A stretch of 64,000 nt of DNA from Bog-473 sp963719485 (GTDB lineage: Bacteria > Actinomycetota > Acidimicrobiia > Acidimicrobiales > RAAP-2): NCBI GenBank assembly GCA_963719485.1, contig OY970387.1, positions 1,116,001 through 1,180,000 on the forward strand. Reading direction: 5' to 3'. Each line of letters starts with the position of its first letter. The first letter of the stretch is position 1. A program made the translations under genes and the position numbers. Below, piece after piece: positions 31,206 through 38,817 of the stretch. The notes under the pieces are model-generated. The model did not search any database, was not told where the DNA came from, and saw nothing but the letters and a program-made list of their open reading frames with translations.

Positions 31206-32004
31206 CCGGCTCATGGACGCCCTGGTGGCTCCGGTCCCCGCCGTTGACGCGACGACCTGGCGGGCCGCCCTCGAGGAGGCCAAGTCGAAGCTGGCCGGCC
31301 TGGCCGTGCGGCGCGCCGGCGCGGTCCGGTTCCGGGTCACGGACCACGAGGTCCGCACCGCGTTCGCTGGGGACGCCGGCGATCCGGCCCATGCGGAGCC
31401 GTTTGCGTGGTCCGCGCGCAACGCCCGGCGATCCATCGGTGTGGCAGCCGTGCGCACGCTCCTCGCGGGTGGGGCGCGCTCGCCACTCGAGGCCGTGCGA
31501 TACCGGCTGGCCGAATCCTCCCGTTTGCTGCGCGACGGCAGTGCAGCCGTGTCGCAACTCGACCGCTGGATCGACGGGCTCCCGCCCGCCGGCCGCGCCG
31601 CCGTCGGGGCGGAGGCCGTGACCTGGGCCACCCGGCTGTGGTGCGCCCTCGACTGGTCAGCGTTCGCCGCCCCGCCTGCGGTCGGCCGCGACCACTGGTG
31701 GGACAGCCCCCACTCCGCGCTGCTCGCGCTGCGCGGCCGGGCCGACGTGCGCACCGCGCACGCGCACCTGGTGGTGCTGTCCGGGCCGCGCCGCGACTCG
31801 GTGCGCGCCGAGCTCGCCCTCGTGGCTCTCGTCGAAGCCCTGCGGCGGCGCGGCGACGAGGTGCCCGGCCGCGTGGTCGGGTGGTGGCCCGACTCCGGCC
31901 ACCTGGTGCGGGTCGAGCCTGAACCGGCGGTGCTCGCCCGGGGGACCGAGGCCGTGGAACTGGCCCTGGGGGGCGCCGGAACCGCGCTGCGATCGGCCGC
32001 CTGA
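31198..32004 (+). CDS. Unknown protein, translationally coupled to the preceding gene
   Basis: 268 aa. Begins MADRLMDALVAPVPAVD and contains AWSARNARRSIGVAAVRTL, WATRLWCALDW, HLVVLSGPRRDSVRAEL and VVGWWPDSGHLVRVEPEP. The Trp-rich VVGWWPDSG motif and the SGPRRDSVRAELAL helix look conserved in style, but I do not recognise a family. The start overlaps the previous gene's stop by 8 bp, and typA follows 36 bp later. A two-subunit complex with the preceding product is a reasonable guess, no more. Confidence 0.6.
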   Translation: MADRLMDALVAPVPAVDATTWRAALEEAKSKLAGLAVRRAGAVRFRVTDHEVRTAFAGDAGDPAHAEPFAWSARNARRSIGVAAVRTLLAGGARSPLEAVRYRLAESSRLLRDGSAAVSQLDRWIDGLPPAGRAAVGAEAVTWATRLWCALDWSAFAAPPAVGRDHWWDSPHSALLALRGRADVRTAHAHLVVLSGPRRDSVRAELALVALVEALRRRGDEVPGRVVGWWPDSGHLVRVEPEPAVLARGTEAVELALGGAGTALRSAA

Positions 32005-32040
32005 GGCACCCCACCCAGGTCATCTATCGTTGGTCGCCCC

Positions 32041-33888
32041 ATGGAGACCCGCGAAGACATCAGGAACGTGGCCATCGTGGCGCATGTCGACCACGGCAAG
32101 ACCACCCTCGTCGATGCGCTCCTCCGCCAGACCGGCGCCTTCGGTGCGCACCAGGAGCTGACCGACCGCGTCATGGACTCGGGCGACCTCGAGCGGGAGA
32201 AGGGCATCACCATCCTGGCCAAGAACACGGCGGTGCGCTGGGGCGGGGTGAAGCTGAACATCGTGGACACCCCCGGGCACGCCGACTTCGGCGGTGAGGT
32301 CGAGCGTGGGCTGACCATGGTCGACGGCGTGCTCCTGCTGGTGGACGCCTCGGAGGGCCCGTTGCCGCAGACCCGCTTCGTCCTGCGCAAGACGCTGGAG
32401 GCCCGGCTCCCCGTGGTGCTCGTGATCAACAAGGTCGACCGGGCCGACGCCCGCATCGCCGAGGTCGTCCATCAGGTGGAGGAGCTGTTCCTGGATCTCG
32501 ACGCCGACGAGGACCAGATCGACTTCCCGATCCTCTACGCCAACGCCCGGGCGGGCTGGGTCAGCACCGAGCCCGGGGTCGAGGGGAAGAACGTCGAGCC
32601 GTTGTTCCGGACCATCATCGAGCGCGTCCCGGCGCCCTCCTTCGAGAAGGGGGCCGGCACGCAGGCGCTCGTCTGCAACCTCTCCGCGTCGCCCTATGTG
32701 GGCCGCCTGGCCATCTGCCGCATCCACAACGGCACCCTGGTCAAGGGCAGCGCGGTGGCGTGGTGCCGACTCGACGGCACCATCGAGAAGGCCAAGATCA
32801 CCGAGCTCTACGTGACCGAGGCGCTCGACCAGGTGCCGGCGGAGTCGGCCGGTCCGGGCGAGATCGTCTCCGTGGCCGGTCTGGCCGAGGTGACCATCGG
32901 CGAGACGCTGGCCGACCCCGACCATCCGGTCGCGTTGCCTGCCATCACCGTCGACGAGCCGAGCCTGGCGATGACCATCGGCATCAACACGTCGCCGCTC
33001 TCGGGCATCGACGGCACCAAGCTCACGGCCCGCCTGCTCAAGGCACGCCTCGACTCCGAGCTCGTCGGCAACGTGGCCATCAGGGTCGCCCCCACCGAAC
33101 GCCCGGACACGTGGGAGGTGCTCGGACGGGGTGAGCTGCAGCTGGCCGTGCTGGTCGAGACCATGCGGCGCGAGGGGTTCGAGCTCACGGTGGGCAAGCC
33201 GCAGGTCGTGACGCGTGAGATCGACGGCAGGGTCCACGAGCCGGTGGAGCGCGTCAGCATCGACGTGCCGGACGAGTATCTCGGCGTCGTCACCCAGCTG
33301 TTGGCGCTCCGCAAGGGCACCATGCTCGAGATGGTCAACCATGGGACGGGCTGGGTGCGCTTCGACTACCGCGTCCCCGCCCGTGGACTGATCGGCTTCC
33401 GCACCGAGTTCCTGACCGAGACCCGCGGCACGGGGATCCTCCACCACGTGTTCGACGGCTGGGAGCCGTGGCACGGCGACCTGCGGACCAGGCGCAACGG
33501 GTCGATGGTGGCCGACCGGCGCGGGGCCACGACGACGTTTGCTCTGATGAATCTCCAAGAGCGGGGCACGCTGATCGTCGGCCCGGCCGAGGAGGTCTAC
33601 GAGGGCATGATCGTGGGGGAGAACGCCCGGGCGGAGGAGATGGACGTCAACCCGACCAAGGAGAAGAAGCTGAACAACATCCGCTCGGCGACCGCCGAGG
33701 ACTTCGAGCGGCTGACGCCCGCTCTGAACTTCTCGTTGGAGCACGCGCTGGAGTTCATCAGTGAGGACGAGTGCGTCGAAGTGACCCCCAGGGCGGTGCG
33801 GCTGCGCAAGGTCATCCTGGATCAGGCGATCCGGGGGCGTCAGCGCAGCCGGGCCCGGGACGCGCGCGACCAGGCCGCCAAAGGGTAG
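32041..33888 (+). CDS. typA: Translational GTPase TypA/BipA
   Basis: 615-aa ribosome-associated GTPase of the EF-G-like class, involved in ribosome assembly and stress or cold adaptation. G motifs are intact: VAHVDHGKTTLVD (G1), the switch I region LEREKGITILAKN, VDTPGHADFGGEVER (G3) and VINKVDRADAR (G4). The C-terminal part includes EYLGVVTQLLALRKG, RVPARGLIGFRTEFLT and TPTKEKKLNNIRS-like (here NPTKEKKLNNIRS), all characteristic of TypA. Full length. ATG 32041. Confidence 0.96.
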   Translation: METREDIRNVAIVAHVDHGKTTLVDALLRQTGAFGAHQELTDRVMDSGDLEREKGITILAKNTAVRWGGVKLNIVDTPGHADFGGEVERGLTMVDGVLLLVDASEGPLPQTRFVLRKTLEARLPVVLVINKVDRADARIAEVVHQVEELFLDLDADEDQIDFPILYANARAGWVSTEPGVEGKNVEPLFRTIIERVPAPSFEKGAGTQALVCNLSASPYVGRLAICRIHNGTLVKGSAVAWCRLDGTIEKAKITELYVTEALDQVPAESAGPGEIVSVAGLAEVTIGETLADPDHPVALPAITVDEPSLAMTIGINTSPLSGIDGTKLTARLLKARLDSELVGNVAIRVAPTERPDTWEVLGRGELQLAVLVETMRREGFELTVGKPQVVTREIDGRVHEPVERVSIDVPDEYLGVVTQLLALRKGTMLEMVNHGTGWVRFDYRVPARGLIGFRTEFLTETRGTGILHHVFDGWEPWHGDLRTRRNGSMVADRRGATTTFALMNLQERGTLIVGPAEEVYEGMIVGENARAEEMDVNPTKEKKLNNIRSATAEDFERLTPALNFSLEHALEFISEDECVEVTPRAVRLRKVILDQAIRGRQRSRARDARDQAAKG

Positions 33889-33902
33889 CGAGGGCCGCCG
33901 CA

Positions 33903-34352
33903 ATGGTGACCGCACGGAACGAGGGCTTCGACCATATGACGATCGTGGTCACCGACCTCGACGAGGCGCGACGTTTCTTCGGGCTACTCGGTTTCGAGGA
34001 GACGATCGCGGTGGTGGCGTCCGGGGAGCGGATCTCGGAGTACATGGGGATCCCAGGGTGGGAGTCCGATCACGTGACGCTGGCGCTCAAGGGGGCAGAG
34101 GTCCATCAGGAGATCCAGCTGCTGCGCTTCCATCAGCCGCCGGTCACGGTCGACGCCGGGACGGGCACGCTCGACCGCACCGGCTTCAACCACGTGTGCT
34201 TCCGGGTCAACGACATGGCCGCGATGCTCGAGCACCTGGCGGCGAACGGCATCACGCCCCGCAACGAGATCTTCGACTACCACGACAAGAAGCTGGTCTT
34301 CTTCGACGGACCGGGCATCGTCGTCGAGCTGGCCGAGTGGGCCGGCGGGTGA
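33903..34352 (+). CDS. VOC family protein (glyoxalase/dioxygenase superfamily)
   Basis: 149 aa with one vicinal-oxygen-chelate domain: FDHMTIVVTDLDEARRFFGLLGF at the start, GFNHVCFRVNDMAAMLEHL in the second beta-alpha module, and KLVFFDGPGIVVELAEW at the end, with His and Glu residues placed to bind a divalent metal. Similar to methylmalonyl-CoA epimerase-like and lactoylglutathione lyase-like proteins; the specific reaction is not evident. ATG 33903 follows GAGGG, 14 bp after typA. Confidence 0.82.
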   Translation: MVTARNEGFDHMTIVVTDLDEARRFFGLLGFEETIAVVASGERISEYMGIPGWESDHVTLALKGAEVHQEIQLLRFHQPPVTVDAGTGTLDRTGFNHVCFRVNDMAAMLEHLAANGITPRNEIFDYHDKKLVFFDGPGIVVELAEWAGG

Positions 34353-34390
34353 GCGGGGCGGGCAGCGCGCTCACCTAGCATGAACCGCCT

Positions 34391-34475
34391 GGAGGGATGG
34401 CAGAGCGGACGAATGCACAGCTCTTGAAAAGCTGCGAGGTGCAAGCCTCCGTGGGTTCAAATCCCACTCCCTCCG
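34391..34475 (+). tRNA. tRNA-Ser (anticodon TGA)
   Basis: Acceptor arms GGAGGGA (34391-34397) and TCCCTCC (34468-34474) pair over 7 bp with discriminator G. The anticodon arm CAGCTCTTGAAAAGCTG gives anticodon TGA, a long class II variable arm (CGAGGTGCAAGCCTCCG) follows, and the T arm is GTGGGTTCAAATCCCAC. The 3' CCA is not encoded. Reads UCN serine codons, mainly UCA. Confidence 0.96.
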
Positions 34476-34494
34476 CTCAGAGGAAGCCGGAAAC

Positions 34495-34764
34495 CTACTG
34501 TTCGAGATCCACGAGAGGCATGATCGCTGGTGGCGCAGCCAACGTGACACCCAACTCCTCGAGTATCGGGACCAAGACTCCGAGAAACGCGTCGAACGCC
34601 TCCTGGCTCTCCCATATGTCGAAGACCTGAAGTTTCCCTTCGTCGCCGAAAACCGAGTGCAGCTTCATCGCGTCTTCCGGCGCACCTGCGGCCTTCAGGC
34701 GTTTGCGTCCTTCAGCATGGAGCGCCGCAGTCAAGTTCTCGGTGGTGATGTAAACCGCAATCAT
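34495..34764 (-). CDS. Small dimeric alpha-beta barrel protein (ABM-like)
   Basis: 89 aa. The pattern IAVYITTENLTAALHAEG...KLQVFDIWESQEAFDAFLGVL is that of ferredoxin-fold monooxygenase-like proteins (ABM/Dabb style), in which a WxSxEAFxAF segment is usual. No catalytic assignment is possible. It is divergent from the quinone-oxidoreductase-like gene. ATG 34764. Confidence 0.75.
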   Translation of the reverse strand: MIAVYITTENLTAALHAEGRKRLKAAGAPEDAMKLHSVFGDEGKLQVFDIWESQEAFDAFLGVLVPILEELGVTLAAPPAIMPLVDLEQ

Positions 34765-34928
34765 TCGGTTACTCCTCAGCTGGCCGGTCGATCGAGAATG
34801 TACAGCGGGGATTTGACGTGATCAATGGATTCAGGCCGGCGTCACGGGAGAACCCGGTGAGACCCGCCTATAGGGTTCTTGATCTCGCGGTGTGACGACC
34901 AGGACAGAGCAACAAGGGGGAACCGCAC

Positions 34929-35969
34929 ATGGCAGACATGAAGGCGCTTCAGGTGACCGAGCACGGCCAACCGGGCGAGGTTCTTGCCGTGCGGACGGTC
35001 GAGCGCCCCGAACCCGGCCCCGGTGAGGTGCGGGTGAAGGTCAGCGCTGCGTCGCTGAATTTCAACGATATCGACCGCTGTCGGGGCAAGCTGGTCTCGG
35101 TGCCCACCCCGCCGCCCTTCACGCTGGGCATGGACGTGTGCGGCGTGGTCGACGCCGCGGGAGAGGGCGCCGAGCAGTGGCTGGGCCGCCGTGTCGTCGC
35201 CATCACCAAGAATGCGCTCGGCGGCATCGCCGAGTACGCGATCGCCCCAGCCATCTCGGTGTTCGAGGCTCCCCCCGAATTCGACGACGTCGAGGCCACC
35301 GCCTTCTTGCTGTCGTTCCAGACGTCCCACCTGGCTCTCTTCAAACGAGGGCGCCTGCAGGCAGGAGAGACCCTGGTCGTGCACTCGGCCGCCAGCGGCC
35401 TGGGCACTGCCGGGATCCAGCTCGGCAAGGCCGCGGGCGCCCGGGTCATCGCGGTGGCGGGCGGCCCGGAGAAGGGAGCCTTCTGCTCCTCACTGGGCGC
35501 CGACCTGGTCATCGATCACACGGCCGAGGACTTCGTCGAGGCGGTCCTGGTCGCCACGGGCGATGCCGGCGCCGACGTGGTGTACGACCTGACCGGCGGG
35601 GACTTCGTCGAACGCTCGTGGCGCTGCACGGCGCACGGGGGGCGTTACCTGGCGGTGGGGTTCGCGGACGACGACGCCAACGGCATGACGGGCCGGCCGC
35701 TCCGGATGGCCTGCATCGGGAACATCGACATCGTGGCGGTGATGGTGGCGTGGGCCGATTCGGTCGACCCGGGCATGCGGCGCTTCGGGTTCAACCCGTT
35801 CGGCCGCGACGTCGCGGACGAGATCCATGCCGATCTCCTCCGCTTGGCCGCCGCCGGTGCAATCCGTCCCGCCGTCGGTCGGCGCGTCTCCATGGAGGAA
35901 GCCGGCCGGGCACTCGACGAGCACGAGGCGCGTCGCTCGGTGGGACGCACGGTCGTGGAGGTCGGGTGA
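34929..35969 (+). CDS. NADPH:quinone oxidoreductase-like zinc-independent MDR protein
   Basis: 346-aa medium-chain reductase without the zinc cysteines. SAASLNFNDIDRCRGK, PFTLGMDVCGVV and the nucleotide-binding segment LVVHSAASGLGTAGIQLGKAAG resemble NADPH:quinone reductase / enoyl reductase-type proteins; SAASGLG replaces the usual GAAGGVG. An AAGGGGGA Shine-Dalgarno-like sequence precedes ATG 34929. The stop overlaps the sulfotransferase start, so the two probably act in one process. Substrate unknown. Confidence 0.85.
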   Translation: MADMKALQVTEHGQPGEVLAVRTVERPEPGPGEVRVKVSAASLNFNDIDRCRGKLVSVPTPPPFTLGMDVCGVVDAAGEGAEQWLGRRVVAITKNALGGIAEYAIAPAISVFEAPPEFDDVEATAFLLSFQTSHLALFKRGRLQAGETLVVHSAASGLGTAGIQLGKAAGARVIAVAGGPEKGAFCSSLGADLVIDHTAEDFVEAVLVATGDAGADVVYDLTGGDFVERSWRCTAHGGRYLAVGFADDDANGMTGRPLRMACIGNIDIVAVMVAWADSVDPGMRRFGFNPFGRDVADEIHADLLRLAAAGAIRPAVGRRVSMEEAGRALDEHEARRSVGRTVVEVG

Positions 35970-37228
35970 GCACGGTCGAGTACACCTGGCGCGATTCCGA
36001 GCTGCGGAGCCGGCCCCTCAGAGCGCTCAACTGGACCGGGGCGCGGGTGGCCCGTTTCGGCCACGAACTTCCCTCCCTCAGCCCCTCGTCGGTGACCTCT
36101 GCCGCGGCCAAGATGGCCGGGTCCGACGATTTCGGCAGCGATTCCTACCAAGAGCCTCTCGAGGTGTACCTCCGCGCCTGTGAGGACGAGGCCGAGCTGA
36201 CGACCTTCGGGCGACTCCTGATCTCCAAGATGCTCGCCGGCTCGCTCGCCAACCGCATCGAGCTCCATCGCTGGGCCCAGGAACACCCCGAGGTGCGCGA
36301 AGGCCGCATCGAGCGTCCCTGGATCATCGTCGGGCTGCCGCGCACGGGAACCAGCCTGCTGTCCATTTTGCTGGGGCTCGACCCCGTGGCCCGGCCGCTC
36401 CTGCAGTGGGAGGCCGCCCACCCCATTCCCCCCACGACCCTGGAGGAGGCGGCGGAGGATCCGCGGATCGCCAAGACGGCCAAAGACCTCACCGGGCTGA
36501 TGAAGCTCAATCCACCCCTCAAGGCCATGCACCCCTTCGGCGCCACCGTGGCCGAGGAGGACGTGGCGATCTTCATGTACGACGTGCGCGCCCTGGCTCT
36601 CGAGACCCAGGCCCACGTCCCCAGCTACGCGCGCTGGCTCGAGCAGGCGGACATGACGCCCGCCTACGCCCAGCACAAGCTCGCCCTCCAGACGCTCCAA
36701 TCGCGCCAACCGACCGAGCGCTGGATCCTCAAGACCCCGAATCATCTGTGGCACCTCGACGCCATGCTGGCCGCCTATCCCGACGCCAGGGTCATCTGGA
36801 CGCACCGGGACCCGGGGCCCGTGGTCACGTCGTTGGCCAGTCTCGCCAATGCGGGCCAGCGCATCCTGACCGGCCGACGGGACCCGCGTCCCACCGCCGA
36901 GGAGTGGAAGCGCAAGTGCGCGTTCGCACTCAGTTCGGCGATGGCGTTCGACGAGAAGGCGGATGACGGCTGGTGCCGGCACATCCACTACGACGCCCTG
37001 GTCGCGGACCCGGTCGGGACCGTTCGGGCGCTGTACGCCGACTTCGGCGAGGAGGTGGGCTCGCTCCATGCCCGGCGCATGCACGCCTTCCTCGAGGATC
37101 GACCCCAGGACGCCTTCGGCCGGCATCGCTACGACCCCGCCGATTTCGGCTGGACGTACGCCGGCCTGGCCACGGAGTTCGCCGAGTACTCCGAGCGCTT
37201 CAAGATCGAGACGGCCGATCACTCGTAG
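35966..37228 (+). CDS. Sulfotransferase family protein
   Basis: 420 aa, PAPS-dependent sulfotransferase of the bacterial Sulfotransfer_3 type. The 5'-phosphosulfate loop is RPWIIVGLPRTGTSLLSILL (near residue 115) and the 3'-phosphate-binding region is ARVIWTHRDPGPVVTS (near 275); LKTPNHLWHLDAML and the C-terminal HRYDPADFGW are also typical. GTG 35966 overlaps the preceding stop (GTGA). Homologues in actinobacteria may modify lipids or sterol-like molecules; the acceptor here is unknown. Confidence 0.88.
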   Translation: MSTVEYTWRDSELRSRPLRALNWTGARVARFGHELPSLSPSSVTSAAAKMAGSDDFGSDSYQEPLEVYLRACEDEAELTTFGRLLISKMLAGSLANRIELHRWAQEHPEVREGRIERPWIIVGLPRTGTSLLSILLGLDPVARPLLQWEAAHPIPPTTLEEAAEDPRIAKTAKDLTGLMKLNPPLKAMHPFGATVAEEDVAIFMYDVRALALETQAHVPSYARWLEQADMTPAYAQHKLALQTLQSRQPTERWILKTPNHLWHLDAMLAAYPDARVIWTHRDPGPVVTSLASLANAGQRILTGRRDPRPTAEEWKRKCAFALSSAMAFDEKADDGWCRHIHYDALVADPVGTVRALYADFGEEVGSLHARRMHAFLEDRPQDAFGRHRYDPADFGWTYAGLATEFAEYSERFKIETADHS

Positions 37229-37298
37229 GGCCCGGAGAGTGCTCGGGACTCAGGTGGCGCAGAGATTTTTGACCCGGGGATTGCTAGTGTTCCGAAAC

Positions 37299-37312
37299 AG
37301 GAACGTGTTCTA
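37299..37312. promoter_or_regulatory. KstR-like TetR operator upstream of the ABC transporter operon
   Basis: AGGAACGTGTTCTA matches the core of the mycobacterial KstR site (TnnAACnnGTTnnA; typical TAGAACGTGTTCTA) except at the first base. A second overlapping inverted repeat, GTTCC-N6-GGAAC, sits at 37289-37304, and TAAGAT (37311-37316) could be a -10 hexamer, so a bound repressor would block the promoter. KstR controls cholesterol and lipid catabolism in mycobacteria; use of the same regulator here is inference. Confidence 0.5.
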
Positions 37313-37377
37313 AGATTTTGTTAAGGGAGCCGGGCTGGACCCGAGCGGGTTCGGCCCCGGGAACAGGGGGTTTGATG

Positions 37378-38763
37378 ATGAAGCGGGTTACCGGTTTGCG
37401 GACCCTGGGGGCGGCACTCATGCTCACGTCGCTGACGGCGGCGGGCGTGCTCCTCTCGCCCGGAGTCGGCGGGGCAGCGTCGACCTCCTCGGCCAAGTTC
37501 GGCACACTCCCCTCGCCCTGCGGCAAGGGTCACGCCACGGGCGCCACGGAAACGGGTGTCACCAACTCGACCATCAACCTCGCCTACGGCGACGACCGGG
37601 GCTTCTCCGGTCTCCCCGGTCTCGACCAGGAGATGGGTGACGCGGTCAAGGACATGATCGCGTGGTGCGACGCGCAGGGTGGCATCAACGGGCGCAAGAT
37701 CGTCGGTGACTACTACGACGCCGCCGTCACCAACGTCGGTTCGGTGATGACACAGGCCTGCAAGCAGGACTTCATGCTGGTCGGCGAGGGTTTCGCCCTC
37801 GACGGCACCGCGGAGCAGACCCGGCTGGGCTGCAACCTGGCATCGGTACCCGGCTTCACGGTCGCCCCCGCAGTGGCGAACGCGTACGAGATGTACCAGG
37901 CGTCGCCGAACCCGGCCAACGCCAGCCCGGTGTCGAGTGCGTACCAGGCCGAGAAGCTCTTCGGATCGAAGACCAAGCATGTCGGCGTCTACGACTCGAC
38001 CCTCTCCACCCAGCAGTCGTCGACGGAGAAGGCCGAGCAGGCGTTTACTGCGACCGGCTGGAAGTTCCTCCCCAATTGCAACGCCGTGATCGACTACAAC
38101 GGCGAGGCGAACTACACGCCGTTCGTGCAGAAGCTCCAGAGCTGTGGCGCCCAGATCATCTTCAACGACGCCACCCCGGGGCCGACGCTCTATGGTGCCT
38201 TCGAGGCCCAGAACCAGATCGGCTACGACCCGATCTGGGTGATGGACTCCGGCTCCTACACGGCGGGCTTCGCCAAGTGGAACACCGCAGGCCTGGCGAA
38301 CAACGTCTACGTCCGTATCTCCTACGAGCCGCTCGAGGCGGCCAAGGTCGTCCCGGCCGTGTCCCAGTACCTCTCCATCGTCAAGAAGTACGGCGGACTC
38401 ACCTCGCAGCTCGGCGAGCAGGCTTCGTCCTCGTTCCTCCTCTGGGCCACCCAGGCCAAGGCGTGTGGATCGACCCTGACCCGCCAGTGCATGATCAACC
38501 ACCTGGCCAAGGTCACGAACTGGACCGGCGGTGGCCTCAATGCGTCGGGGAACCCGGCCAAGAACATCCCGCCGAACTGCGGGATCCTGATGAAGCTCGA
38601 CGGCACGAAGTGGGTGCAGGCGTACCCGAAGACGCTCGGGACGTTCGACTGCTCCTCGAAGTACGTCGTCCCGAACACCGGGTCCGTCATCGGCACGACG
38701 CTCAACTCGCAGGGCTACGCAACCCAGTACGCGACGTCCACCGTCATCAAGCCTCAGGGGTGA
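37378..38763 (+). CDS. Branched-chain amino acid-type ABC transporter substrate-binding protein
   Basis: 461-aa extracellular binding protein of the type I LivJ-like fold. Signal peptide at the N-terminus (MKRVTGLRTLG... to about GGAAS), then INLAYGDDRGFSG, MIAWCDAQGGINGRKIV and a long ligand-binding region with paired cysteines. ATG 37378 lies 7 nt after AGGGGG; ATG 37375 is equally readable. No lipobox. It is 54 bp before the permease gene. The ligand is uncertain: Liv-type systems in actinobacteria often carry aromatic acids, amides or lipid-derived compounds rather than amino acids. Confidence 0.88.
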   Translation: MKRVTGLRTLGAALMLTSLTAAGVLLSPGVGGAASTSSAKFGTLPSPCGKGHATGATETGVTNSTINLAYGDDRGFSGLPGLDQEMGDAVKDMIAWCDAQGGINGRKIVGDYYDAAVTNVGSVMTQACKQDFMLVGEGFALDGTAEQTRLGCNLASVPGFTVAPAVANAYEMYQASPNPANASPVSSAYQAEKLFGSKTKHVGVYDSTLSTQQSSTEKAEQAFTATGWKFLPNCNAVIDYNGEANYTPFVQKLQSCGAQIIFNDATPGPTLYGAFEAQNQIGYDPIWVMDSGSYTAGFAKWNTAGLANNVYVRISYEPLEAAKVVPAVSQYLSIVKKYGGLTSQLGEQASSSFLLWATQAKACGSTLTRQCMINHLAKVTNWTGGGLNASGNPAKNIPPNCGILMKLDGTKWVQAYPKTLGTFDCSSKYVVPNTGSVIGTTLNSQGYATQYATSTVIKPQG

Positions 38764-38817
38764 GCGCCCGGCACGTCCGCTGGCTAGCGTCGTGACCTGA
38801 GCGACGGAGCTCCGGCC

